Shown in pieces: positions 10,668-21,677 of a stretch of 64,000 bases of DNA. The notes beneath the pieces were generated by a model. It searched no databases, was not told where the DNA came from, and saw only the letters and a list, made by a program, of their open reading frames with translations. Each line of letters opens with the position of its first letter. Position 1 is the stretch's first letter. This stretch comes from Phytoseiulus persimilis (Eukaryota > Arthropoda > Arachnida > Mesostigmata > Phytoseiidae): positions 6,702,775 through 6,766,774 of the forward strand of contig CM075104.1 of the NCBI GenBank assembly GCA_037576195.1, in the 5' to 3' direction. Both the position numbers and the translations under genes were made by a program.

Positions 10668-11552
10668 TCAGTAGCCTCGGATCCCTTCTACGCTGTCTCT
10701 CCCGGACTCGCAGTCGATGTAGACGCGATGAGTTGTGCGTTCCTTGTGACGCGACCTGATTCCGAGACGCACGATTGTCGGTGCTTCTTTGATGAACGTC
10801 ATGTTGACGATGTTGTCGGCGTCCATCGCTTCCGCCAAGCAGGATGAAGCCAAATGGATTCGGTATGGTACAGAAGTCAGAAGCAGTGAGTGGTCTCTCG
10901 TCAGCTTCGGGATGTCAGTGAGCTGTTTGGAGGGAATTCTCTCAAGAGCCGACGGTCTGCGATTCCGCCCTGCGCGAAGGACTTCCTCTCCGAGATCGTT
11001 TTGGAGCGCCTGGGGTCGCTCCATGTGATCGATGATCTCGGAAGACATGTTACTATCCCCCCATGATCGCTGTCCAAACCGGTTTTACAGGTGACCCACA
11101 AGTCGGCAAAGCGAATGAACTTTCGGTAGGAATCTGTTGTCGACGGTGAGATGCTGCATTTTATATCGCTGATCAACGCGACCATGCCATGCCCCGGTAA
11201 TCCAACGGAGCTCCCTGACTCGGCGCGAAAAATTGTCTCCATCGCACTGAATCTGTTCCCTCTAGCCTTACAGCTCGAGCATCAATACGTTGAAGCCCAG
11301 CTCGCGCATGTAAGTCACAGCATCCCGAAAGCCATTATCGACGACGAGAACATCCTTCCGCCTCAGTTGACCCAGGAGATTCTGATCCTGTGAGACTTGG
11401 GGCGGGGGGTCGGAAGAGTCGTAGTGTCGGTCGAAAGGAAATCGCATTCTCGGCGATATAAAAAAAAACCGCCTCTTTTGTTTTTGATTATTTTTCGCAT
11501 AAGCTTTGACTCTCAGTGACCTCCCGATCCAGTGCAACTCTAGAGTGCGCAC
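10668..11552 (-). pseudogene. Decayed DDE transposase (DDE_Tnp_4-like)
   Basis: Pieces of one transposase lie in successive minus-strand frames. The piece at 11268-11552 contains LLGQLRRKDVLVVDNGFRDA, matching the D-V-L-L-V-D-R-G-F-R-D block of arthropod DDE_Tnp_4 proteins. The piece at 10668-11048 contains KQLTDIPKLTRD and, near its end, RLGIRSRHKERTTHRVYID, like the usual C-terminus of these proteins. Frameshifts separate the pieces, and the stretch between them (frame open at 10901-11242) fits poorly. The N-terminal part is not found. It lies between the inverted arms at 10170 and 11440. A non-functional remnant is near certain; the family assignment is from memory. Confidence 0.65.
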
Positions 11553-11760
11553 TCGATGCTATCTATTTTGGCATCTGTCTCGAATTCATCGATTTTAAAG
11601 GTATGCATTCATCTTCGATCCAAACGACATGTAGGCCATTCTATAGCTCTGTTCTCGAGCTTTCCAAAGATAACTCGATTGGCGCTCGAACCCCTCTAGG
11701 AGCCGAGATACGAGCCTGCGAAGTTGACCGATTTTCGTCAAAAGTAGTGAAAAATCCAAG
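11440..11760 (-). repeat. Right arm of inverted repeat around DDE transposase remnant
   Basis: Reverse-complement partner of 10170-10480. The T-rich AAAAAAAACCGCCTCTTTTG lies at its inner end and GTAGTGAAAAATCC at its outer end. Confidence 0.8.
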
Positions 11761-11799
11761 GGGCCACCAATGGCCGATACCCTCCCTTGTGAATTCAAT

Positions 11800-14105
11800 C
11801 ACTAATGCTATCCCACTTATTGTTAGTTAGGGGAGAGGTACTAGGCATCGGTCACCTGGGGAACATTTCCATGATCTGGAGGCTCCTGATATCCATCTCA
11901 AGGAAACGGGAGCTCAGTGAAAGACTTCCTCGGCGACCTCGGTCATCAAATGAACTCCCGGAGACTTGGTTCCGCGTCGATTTCGTGCTTGAATTCGATT
12001 CCCGGTCATTCGTAGCCCACAATATGAATGAAGCATGACATGGGAGACCCACCCAAGCCGAACGGTGCTTGTTTTGGGTAGGATGGTTCCAGGAGCTCGT
12101 TGGGGTTGTGGAATCATATTCTCGAACCGATTCCGCTGAACTTCGAGCCAGTGTATGTCTCCCAGCATGGAAAACACACGTTTCCGATTCAGATGGCGTA
12201 CTCGAACAGGCCCCGGACAGAAATCATGAGCCTGATAACCGATAGGTTTGAATTCAAGATTCGGGGATGAGAATGAGAGGAGACACGGGGAGCCCCACGC
12301 TACATGTGTAGATGCTGAGACGCGCCGAAATGCGAGGAAGTTGTCAGCTAGGAGTTTGAAGAGTGAGTAGTGACTCTTGAGTGGTAGAGCTTCAGTGTGC
12401 CCCGGAATCGGTTGGGATGTTTTCTTTGTATGAAATATTTTCGAGGAGTTGAACAGATTCACATGTGAGCGGTACACTCCTAAGACGAGCACAGCTGGGA
12501 AGTTTGTCGGATTGTAATCCGTAACCAGAGGTCACTAAAAGGAGCTCACATGGACAGCATATTCAGGCGGACGTGCCGTGGCTACCTTCGGTTCTCATCA
12601 GGGAACGGAAGCTCCCACAATCAGCAGCGAGCTCCCAAAGCTTCTGATCACGATTCTGGCGACATGCCCGTCGATATTGCCAGGAAGCACCTGCCCCTCT
12701 GATCCCTCGGGGCTGGGTTTGTAACCTATCCCTGCTCGGATACCCTGCCGAGCGACTTCTGCGATTTTTCTCTGCCGGAAAGCTTCCACGAATTTCCCGA
12801 CAAAGAAAATCGTGGCGATACTTGGCACGATGAAAAAGTCTGGGGGAGGAGAGGGATATATGGAGACGAAAGACCTATCAGCAAGGAATTTGAAACTTGA
12901 TCCTTCTGGCATTCATTCACCTGATTTTATCACGTTTTCCACCAATACTTGATCACGTATTGATGATGAATAATGTATACAGTCCGAGTCAAGTTCAGAA
13001 CTGGTCGAGGCACTGGTCAATCTGATCGGAGCAGGATTCTTGAGGGAACACCCATGGGCCGGGCTCCTCATTCGTACGCCCTGTCTTGTGGAAGGAGTAT
13101 TTGATCATATCTCTCAAGCGAGGTGTGCTGAACCGGTCCAAGACGGAAAACTGTGGAGCAAAAATATTGTCTCCATGCTATAACTGAATCGATTCTCGTC
13201 GATGAATAATGGAGCTTCGTCCTCATCTTGGACGTCCGGGAAACGCCGGATTCAGATGAAACAGGTCGGACAAGATTCCTCTCTTTCAGCTTTCAGGCAA
13301 AAAAAGGGCCGAAAGCGCTCGAGAGGGTGCCGAGTTGGAGCGTCCTTGAGGGAACGCAGCTCGAGTCCCATCAGATCAGTGCTCCTACGGAAATCGCTCC
13401 TTTGACTCCGTTATCCAGTCACACCCTGAACTGCTGTTTCGTTCCATGTTTCTTTCTCAGCAGATGAGCCGGATAGAACAATTCCGCTTCTCGACTGACC
13501 ATGAGTAAAGGTTTAATCGAAAGGACTTCTCGCCATCGGGAAAAACTTCGATTTCGGATTCCCTGGGGAGAAGCGAGAGATCGCATCGAGGACAGGATCT
13601 TATCAACGGATCAACGATAATTGTGAGGCTGATGAGATCGGTCGCCGAATCTGAGCTCTGGACCGATCCTCGCCATTTCTTCAGCGATTTGATGGTACTT
13701 TATACCACATCCGATGGAACCAGTAGAAACTCGCCTGACCGCTCTCACGGAACACGATCATCTAAGCTCTGAGCTCCGCAACTCTTGGTGGTTCGATGTA
13801 CTCGGAAGAGGGTGAAAAGGAAGACGACAAAAGGAGTTACGGTAATCGTGTAACTTTTGCCATGGTCTGTGGTGCTGACTGTTGATTTTAACCACGGTAT
13901 GAGGTTGATGCATATTTTTAGGCGATAATACACGCATCACGACCTGTCAGCATGTCTGGAATGCAGTCCGGTTAGACCCCCTGCGGCAAGGGGGATGTTT
14001 TTGTCGACACCGTGAGCTCGAGCGGCTTGTCCATACTCTTAGAGCGACCGTGCTCCCAGAGTTTCGTTCGTGTCGAACTCGACATGGTCCCGCAGACCAA
14101 CTCAC
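11800..14105. other. Gene-poor interval
   Basis: Minus-strand open frames at 11914-12492 and 12598-12912 have no recognisable domain and no clear splice continuity. They may be decayed receptor or transposon sequence. Nothing else is supported. Confidence 0.35.
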
Positions 14106-14534
14106 GTCTAACGACTGCATGATGCCGCACGAGGATCGGTGGAAACACAAGCGTACGGTCACACCTCCGGAAGTTGATCAATGGACATAAGGGCTGAATC
14201 TCACGTCGAGACAAATTGATCTCCCAGCCTTCTGACAAATTCTCAGATGAAGAAGGACTTGTTGACGTGACTAAATTCGCCAAGCTGGCTGCACACCGCG
14301 ATGTGAGCAAACAGCAGATCATGCAAAAGGTATCAATGTTCTCGTACTCCTGCGGGAAACGCCCGACTGTATCTCCTGTTGACGACTGAGCTTTCAACAA
14401 CGGCAGTCATCGTCGACGATATCACGGTATGCGACTCTAATTTCCGGAGCTCTGTCTGCGTCAACGGATTAACGAGTCCCTTTTTTACGGTTCCCGAACA
14501 GGTCTTTACATAGAGCAGGATTCGACAATCAACC
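14106..14534 (+). other. Probable lost 5' coding region of the IR gene
   Basis: The frame of the downstream receptor continues upstream through TAG at 14511-14513 into coding-like sequence (ending TSPFFTVPEQVFT). The duplicated copy near 6460 has GAG instead of this TAG. Another frame further up, ending around 14390, reads DVTKFAKLAAHRDVSKQQ. This suggests ancestral N-terminal exons now cut off from the intact ORF. Confidence 0.4.
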
Positions 14535-16178
14535 ATGTGGGGATTCGACTGCACCCTCATCATTCGGTCCCTCATAATGGAATATACCCAGCGTCATTCA
14601 GCTGCCCTCTTCTACTTCGCGAGTCCGTCAATGAGCTCCCATGGGTTTTCGGAGTGTTTCTCAGTGTCGGGCAGTTACTTCACCGGATCGGACGATACCT
14701 TCCTACTTGGAACCATTTCTGAGGGATTCGAGTATCGTCAGAAATTTTTGATCTTGATGGCTGCGGACCCGCTACCGTGGATTTCCAGGACATCTCAAGC
14801 AATCGAATCCTTAGCGGACAAGCTGGGCTTGAGTCGATGGATTTTCGCATCTCAGTACCCTCACCATGGGATGAATTCGCAGACCTCATATCCGGATATC
14901 CTCGACTGCATAGGGATATTCGTGCAAGAAACGCAAGCCAATGTGCCGGCGGAGTTCGTGAACTGCAGTGAGCGACGCCTGATTTCATCCGACACGATCT
15001 CGACCGTGGAAAAATTCCAGAATGAAGAACCCGTGGTCGTTTGTCCGGAGCCTTGTCACCATGAGAACTTCGGGGACGATCTTGATAAGGCGCTCAGAGC
15101 TTTGAATGCCTCTTCGTATAAAACACTTCAATTTCTACCCGCAGAAGATGAAGAATTTGAAAATCGAATATTCGATCTCCTCAACGAAAGGAAGGGCCAT
15201 TTCACAATATATGCTCTCTTAAGAGACCACAAATCCTATGCGAGGTCCGTTGCAACCTATCCCACGTTGTATGGAGAGACCAACCTCTTATCCCGGCGGC
15301 GACAATCGACCAAACTAGGGAGTGCTGGACTAGTTGCCGTGTATGACTGGCGCACGTGGACGCTGCTTGGCATCTATAGTTTGTCACAGGCGTTCGTGGT
15401 GGGCGTGATGCTGAACAGCTTCCAGGACGGTGCAATTTACGTCCTGGGTCATCTTCTGGGACAATCTCCGAACGTGAGGAAACTCTCAAAACACAAAATG
15501 AACACTTGCTCCCTGATGTGTGCTTGCTTCATTTTTGGGAACGCATTCAAGAATACTCTGCTCTCAACTCTGATGATCCAACTGGAGAACGTTTTAGAAA
15601 CTCCTGAGGAATTCGCTGACGCAGTCGGAAGAGGGACGGTGATCGCTGTGTGCGTACACCGATTCGACGCCTCGGAGTTCTGGTTCGATCAAGAAAGCTC
15701 CAATAAGTTTTTCCGCGTTTTGGGGTATCTGGAAGCGAAACAGCGTGTGGATCGTCAGCTTACGAGTGAATCGTGCATCGATCTCATGCTGTCGGATGAG
15801 CGATACACGGCCGCATTGCGTGGCGCAGGCCCGGGCGGTGCCTGTGCACAGTTGAAATCAGCGAAGGCGCGTCATAAGATTCACATTGCATCGCACAGAA
15901 TCGACACAGTAATGGGAAGCTACCATCTTGCACCGTGGTCGCCCTTCGATGAACGCTTGCAAAAGTTCTTCGTGAAGCTATTCGAATCCGACACTTGCTT
16001 CGCTCGCACAACCACTATCAACATGAAGACCTTCGTGAATAGAAACTCGAGGCAGCTCCCAGAACCTCTTCTGATCGACGATTTGCTGATGATCATCATC
16101 ATTTATTTCGTGGTCTCAATCTCGGGGCTCGCTATAGTCGGATTGGAGATAGCCTATCGGAGAATCAGGCTCTCCTGA
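14535..16178 (+). CDS. Divergent ionotropic receptor (IR)
   Basis: An uninterrupted 547-residue frame with the layout of an arthropod variant ionotropic glutamate receptor used in chemosensation. From about residue 270, DWRTWTLLGIYSLSQAFVVG is M1. A pore-loop region (AIYVLGHLLGQSPNV) follows, then M3 (CSLMCACFIFGNAFKNTLLS), a second ligand-binding lobe, and a final helix M4 (LLMIIIIYFVVSISGLAIVG, about 518-538) with a short basic tail. Classical glutamate-contact residues and the SYTANLAAF signature are not evident, as in divergent IRs. No signal peptide follows the chosen ATG, and an in-frame TAG lies 24 bp upstream. The N-terminus may therefore be truncated and the gene a pseudogene in waiting. 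The gene is intronless within this span. A broken inverted copy is at 6095-6454. Confidence 0.75.
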   Translation: MWGFDCTLIIRSLIMEYTQRHSAALFYFASPSMSSHGFSECFSVSGSYFTGSDDTFLLGTISEGFEYRQKFLILMAADPLPWISRTSQAIESLADKLGLSRWIFASQYPHHGMNSQTSYPDILDCIGIFVQETQANVPAEFVNCSERRLISSDTISTVEKFQNEEPVVVCPEPCHHENFGDDLDKALRALNASSYKTLQFLPAEDEEFENRIFDLLNERKGHFTIYALLRDHKSYARSVATYPTLYGETNLLSRRRQSTKLGSAGLVAVYDWRTWTLLGIYSLSQAFVVGVMLNSFQDGAIYVLGHLLGQSPNVRKLSKHKMNTCSLMCACFIFGNAFKNTLLSTLMIQLENVLETPEEFADAVGRGTVIAVCVHRFDASEFWFDQESSNKFFRVLGYLEAKQRVDRQLTSESCIDLMLSDERYTAALRGAGPGGACAQLKSAKARHKIHIASHRIDTVMGSYHLAPWSPFDERLQKFFVKLFESDTCFARTTTINMKTFVNRNSRQLPEPLLIDDLLMIIIIYFVVSISGLAIVGLEIAYRRIRLS

Positions 16179-17439
16179 GGGCCCGAGAACGGATGAGTTC
16201 CGCGCGTTGCTACTCCTCGGGGGCTAACACCATCCGCTGACACAGTCTCATCAAAATCGGGGAATATCGTCTCGAATTTTCCGCGGACTCAGTAAAACCT
16301 CCCGATTCGGTCCTGTACAGCCCATTCACGTTTCTTGTTCAGTATTTGATGTCCTACCCATAGCAGTCAGTACTATCAGGCTCATAGAGATCGCTTTGCG
16401 AACTCGAGGCAAAGCATCCGCAAACACGCCGGAGCAATCTCATTGCTGGTGGTTACTCCATCCTTGTAATGGCAAATTAGGGCCATTACGAGGATGGATG
16501 GAGCTTTTCGCGGCCTTCCCGGGGCGATTGATGAGAAGCATGAGGTACATAGAAACTTCCATTTCCACTGATACTGATACGGCACGATCAAGCGACGGCG
16601 AGAGCGAGACACCACAGAAAGTCACCCCCGGTAAATCAACGTCCAACGCTTCGTATTCGGGGGAGGGAAATTTTCGGGAAATGGTTCTCGCGAAACTGGG
16701 TTTCGGAAATCTGGTTTTCGGAGAACTGTGCCCCGACCAGAGCTGTGCGCCGTAGGATTTCGACGGCGGCGGCGACAATCGCCGCGGCGCCCCAGGGCGG
16801 GGAAACCTTGCCCGGCGTCCAGTATATCAATCCCAGTAACAATACCAGAAACATCTTGATAGGGCGGTCAAAATTTTCATGTTGTACTCAATCATTTGGT
16901 GTGATTCATGTTGTCGCAGACTAGGAATGAGCCGACGGGAGCTTCACAACTTTTCAATTTCCCGCAACGGGAAAGATGAACTGTCATTCGAAGCGAAACT
17001 TGGATCGTCAATTATCTGGGTGGATTCTATTCTCAATATTTCGAGACAGTCGAAGGCATCTATTGAAAGCCGCTTGAATCCAAATTAAGGCATAACCGAT
17101 CTTTCGAACCAATCGTCCCCCAGTGTTCTCGTCACCGAAGATAGAAATCGGGAACTCTGACGGAGGCATCATGATTCGGAGTACGGAATCCGAGCACAGT
17201 GCGGATATCGGCTATAGCGCACGTTTCTTCCAGGAGTTACAGCGAAAACAGGCGTGCCCGCATAATTTTGCAATAAATCAAGGTTGTGAACTTCGCGTTC
17301 TCTAAGGTGTTTTCCCTCGGAAACTAAGGAGATAAGCAGCTCCGTCGATAATGTCCTGGTCCCTATAGTCAACCCCGATCACGGTGCAAATTACAGATCG
17401 CCGCCCCTTGATTTTTGTAAAGCGACATACAGAGTGGCC
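16179..17439. other. Intergenic
   Basis: Only short open frames are present. A minus-strand frame at 16636-16854 begins with a hydrophobic MFLVLLLGLIYW stretch but shows no family signature. Nothing is supported. Confidence 0.35.
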
Positions 17440-17760
17440 CCTTTGACTAGAGACTCTCCTCTATCTGATCTCAATACTGACACAGTTAAAGTTGAAGTTG
17501 ACGCTCCGTGTCATTTGAGGAGTTTCGGGTCGACACTTCCAGTACTGACTATCGGTCCCACACTGACCGCAGGAGACTGGACCGTCGATTCCAACGGAGC
17601 CGGATCGATAACTTGACGGTGTTCATGGGCGTTGAAGTTCATGCTCTCGATATCAAGTCATTGATCTCACTTCGTTGGAATCGACTGTACAGTCCTCTGC
17701 GGTCAGTATGTTACCTATGGTCACGACGGGAAGCATTGAGTTGAAACTCTGGGCGAATTA
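17440..17760. repeat. Foldback (inverted-repeat) element, copy 1
   Basis: The right part (about 17675-17760, containing CTCTGCGGTCAGTATGTTAC) matches the reverse complement of 48965-49050 closely. The left part is an imperfect reverse complement of the right part (GATCGATAACTT and ACTGACCGCAGGAG). So this is a short palindromic element of the same family as 48960-49290. No transposase is visible. Confidence 0.65.
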
Positions 17761-20700
17761 TCGCCACGGCATACTTCGAAATTCGATTGTGTCACGGTTT
17801 GGAAGCCACCCAAAGTTCGATAACACGGAAAGCATCGGATAACTCTGTCAACTCTGAGCCGATGGAGAAGCTAGATATAGAAATGAGGGAGCGTACGCTC
17901 TCATCTCTTGAGTCGGAAACTAATTGTCCCTGTCATGACCTCCGAAAGCAAGTGGAAAAGTCATAAGCTCCATAAAAAAAATCCACGACCGCTCCAATCT
18001 AGTGGCTGTTGGCGAAGGAACTTCAGCGCTTTGCGTAAAATCGAATGTAGTTCTGGTCCAGCCTAGGGGCAGCGATCGATTTTAGGCGAATTTGAGGATC
18101 CGGGAGTAGCTCCGATTTTCGGCGAAGGAGCAGAATCGGATCGGGTTCAGATCGGTCCGAGCAGGGGCGCCGTCCGCGAAGGTTCAACATTGATCGTGTG
18201 ATGTCAAATATACTCTGGTTTTCTCTAAAAACTCTCAATATGTCGGTAGGTTTCGTAGATTAACTCGCATCGCTCCTGCCTCGGTAAGTACCATCGCCTA
18301 TATGAGCGCTGCCGAACATGAACCCGCCGACGGATCTACCTCTCGCTCAGTGAGAATTTCGAATCCTCATTCAACCATCCACGAGCTATCACGTCGCCGG
18401 AATCTCTGCGGAGTTGCAGGGTTCCAGCGGGAAATTCAAGCTCGCATCGTTCCAAGTCAAAGGCAGGGTCGGCAGATGGAATGAATGGGAGATCGGTCGA
18501 TACCGTCGTTCTGAGACGACATGGTACTCTGCGATTCCGGGCACTGAGAACAAGATCGGGTGCGCGACGCTGATCACCAATTATTGACAGGTCGCTCATC
18601 CCTGCGCTCATACGGGCAGCTCGTGTCTCGCAGGAGCCTCGAGTTCGATGTTGTTGATATTGTCCGTCAACGACGCAGGCGGTATTCGCCAACGCCAAGT
18701 GGTAAGTGCCGACCGAATCAGAAAGCATTCCACAGTCACACAAAAAGGGAGAGCGACTCGGGATAGAGTAAGAGAGGAAAGTAAGGTCTGCGGCTGCTAG
18801 TGTTGTTAGTGCTGCTGTCTTGTGAGGGTGTTGTAGAAGAAGAGTGTTGTTGTATGTTTTGTGGTACAGGTGAGCCTTGAGCATCCGATCTAGGCTCAAC
18901 CGAAGCTTCGAACTCGGAAGAAACGGTGTTCTCTAGGATACGTCGAGCCAATCAAATCAAACATGCGGTGGCATTGAAGGTGCGTATCGTAGAACGTCCC
19001 ATCGGTGTTTTCTGAGTTCAGCAGATCTATGCCTCAGGTCCCCATGCACTTGTCTTTCGCATTCCGGGTTGACTGGGTTTCAGTTATGGGTCGTACTGGA
19101 TTCAGTTCAGTCTCTTGGAACTGGGATCTGTCGAGCGAGCCCCGGAGGTTCCTCTGAAAACTGTTCGTTTTTCGTGCGGACTCTCGAAGAAGGGAATGTC
19201 TCAGCTGTGCACTGATTTCGCAATTCAGAGTGTCAGGCGAACGTTATTGCATGCTACGCATATTGAACACTCTTCTGCTGAAATGTTGCGGTGCCCCAAT
19301 TGAGTCGGTGCCACAGGAACTTGGACTCCTTGCCGAAATCAAAACAACAGGCAATCCTCAAAGGGCTCCGTTGGAATGCCCATATCCTGTTGGAGTAATG
19401 CGCAGGGGTTCGAGCTCACTTGCATGGAACGAGGAGCGCTCTCGTCCAGGAAGTATAAGTTGCACCTGCCGACGCATGAACCAGGGATTGGGACCATCCG
19501 CTGACAGAACGATGCTACGTCCGACAACCACCGAATTTATTGGATCTCGCAAGGTATTGGATCTAGCCCTCAAAATTTGGATTGAGCGCGGGACATTGAC
19601 CAGCGATAACGATCCAGAGACTTAGGAGCGTAACGAAAGCAATAATATGGCCTTCGACTTGGTTGAAACTGCGCTGTTCGCAGAGCGCTTCACCACACCA
19701 CAGATTAGCCCTGAAGTTGAACTGGTAAACGGCAGCAATCACAAGAATACAACGATATTCGTGTGTACCATACGTATCGGTTTTGCATCAGAAAAACGGT
19801 TGTCAGCCCGAACGGATTGTCGCTGGATGGAACGTTATGTACCCCAGCAGGATGCTAACGGGAGAGCTCCATCGTAATCATGGGCTCCTTCTTGGAATGA
19901 GCCGCAGAGCGTTCCTAGATCAGTGACGCGTTGAGAGTACGACTGAGACGGCTCGGGTGGATGATACACGTGAAACTTATTCGACACTGTTCATTCCGTC
20001 TGAGATCACGCACTCGGGAGCAAGTTGCATGGAGTTTCGGATCGAGATCATATCCCAACGAGCGGCCTCCTCTGTCCCCACCCTACAGTCGTTCCTGATC
20101 TAGGAAATGATGGGCTTCGCGAATGGAACGAAATATCGACAACGTGAAGGGAACCTCAGAATGCTTCAGGTCACACATTTGATATGCATCATCGTCGTCC
20201 TCCGGCGGTCCCTGTGTCTGTTTCTTCTGCCTCACCCATGATTGACGGTCGGAGTGTCTTGCCTCGCGCGGATGTTGATAACTCACCATTGGAAGTAACG
20301 GAAAGTTCTCCTGGCAAGCGCGAGTTTCAGTGATAAGACGGGGCAACGTCATGTTGGAAAACGCGACCGATGCCAGCAATGATTGAAGTTCTCTCGAAAA
20401 TGAAGTCCCGGGTGGAATGCTACCGAACGAAGGGGCGGATACGCCAAGGAATATGGATAATGGCTGATCTCCAATTCCTGGTTTAAAGAACTGAACCACT
20501 CCCTTGGTTTGCAGGCTCATCGTTGAGATTCTTAAAGCGACACACGATGAAGGAGCTGAAAGAGACCTCTCTCGAGAGGTCAGATACTCGCTCAGTATTG
20601 ATGAAGTTTGTAGACAGGTAAGTGTTCGCAGACTACCATTTTGGAACACAAATATCATCGCTTGCTCAACAGACCCGTTGTTGGCTCACCCTGCGCTGCT

Positions 20701-20761
20701 GGGAGGATCAGAGAGTCTCAAAAACGTCGATTCCTACAGACTTGTGGCCCGGAAAAAGCCC
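17761..20761. other. Gene-poor interval and 5' side of the Josephin gene
   Basis: No confident gene. Open frames at 18336-18899 (-), 19230-19625 (+) and 20083-20658 (-) lack recognisable domains. The last few hundred bases before 20762 are probably 5' untranslated or promoter sequence of the Josephin gene. Confidence 0.35.
18354..18587 (+). other. Coding-like open stretch without a start codon
   Basis: A frame open for 78 codons reads like real protein near its end (KLASFQVKGRVGRWNEWEIG, later CATLITNY then TGA). An upstream TGA and the lack of ATG mean it could only be a terminal exon. No upstream exon or homologue is recognised. Confidence 0.25.
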
Positions 20762-21677
20762 ATGGCTTCGTCGACGGGCGTTAGTGTGCCTGTTTACCAC
20801 GAGCGTCAACTCAAAGAGCTCTGCGCTCTCCACGCTTTGAACAACCTCTTCCAAGATGCCAAAGCGTTCAACAAAACAGCTCTGGATCAAATTTGTCACA
20901 GGTAAGACTCTCGCTCCGACTTCAGTTGATACGATGGGTTGCCGTTTAGAACTCAGATCGACCACGGAGAGAGCATGCCTTCACGGGGGTGTTTCTCGAC
21001 GTGCGGAAGGAGAAATCTCCCTGCGAACTCTGTCTCACAGCTAAAAACTCGATCTTCCCGCGACCCACAGCTTGTCGCCAGACCATCTCGTTAATCCTCA
21101 CAAGAGCGTCCTCGGTTTGGGCAATTACGATGTCAATGTGATTATGGCTGCCCTTCAGAGCAAAGGCTTTGAGGCAATTTGGTTCGACAAGAGAAAGTGA
21201 GTTTGCATCCAGATCAGGTCGCATCCGATGTTTTCAGTTTGGTATAGTTCTCTCTAGGTAGAAGAGTTTCCAGTGATATTTCGCAGCTCCAGTCTCAATC
21301 GATTCGTTCCTTTCAGAGATCCGACGATGATTGATCTTTCAAAAATTTTGGGCTTCATTTTGAATGTCCCGAACGAGCTTAAGCTGGCTTTCCTTCAATT
21401 TCCGCTGTCCAGAAAGCACTGGGTGGCAGTGCGAGAAATTCGTCAACTCGTCACAGAACTTCGCCCATGTGAATTTTACCCTGGATCTCGACCGCGTGGG
21501 GAACCGGCCGGACTTTTTTTCAATCTGGATTCAAAACTCGACGCCCCTCAATGTATAGGAGGCGAGGAAGAAGTCATCAAGTACCTTAGAGAACAGGCGA
21601 AATCGAAAGATCGCGAAATTTTCATCGTGGTGCGACAGGACGTTGGCAAGGAGTGTTATAAGCCCGTCCTTAGATGA
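20762..21677 (+). CDS. Josephin-domain deubiquitinase (JOSD1/JOSD2-like)
   Basis: A small cysteine protease of the Josephin family that cleaves ubiquitin chains. Exons are 20762-20901, 21071-21196 and 21317-21677, with matching phases (2 and 2) and GT-AG borders, giving 208 residues against about 190-200 for human JOSD proteins. The catalytic cysteine lies in [18 protein letters not shown], the histidine in RKHWVAV and the third site in NLDSKL. The middle exon, [20 protein letters not shown], is almost identical to the vertebrate proteins. About 20 residues rich in R, P and E sit between the histidine and NLDSKL, where family members have a short loop. The ATG at 20762 gives the normal N-terminus. 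The gene converges on PAN2. Confidence 0.93.

Noticed and set aside
13972..14400. Minus-strand ORF similar to a plus-strand ORF at 6568-6807
   Set aside because: The similarity is explained by the duplicated IR 5' region; the protein-like readings lie on the opposite strand.
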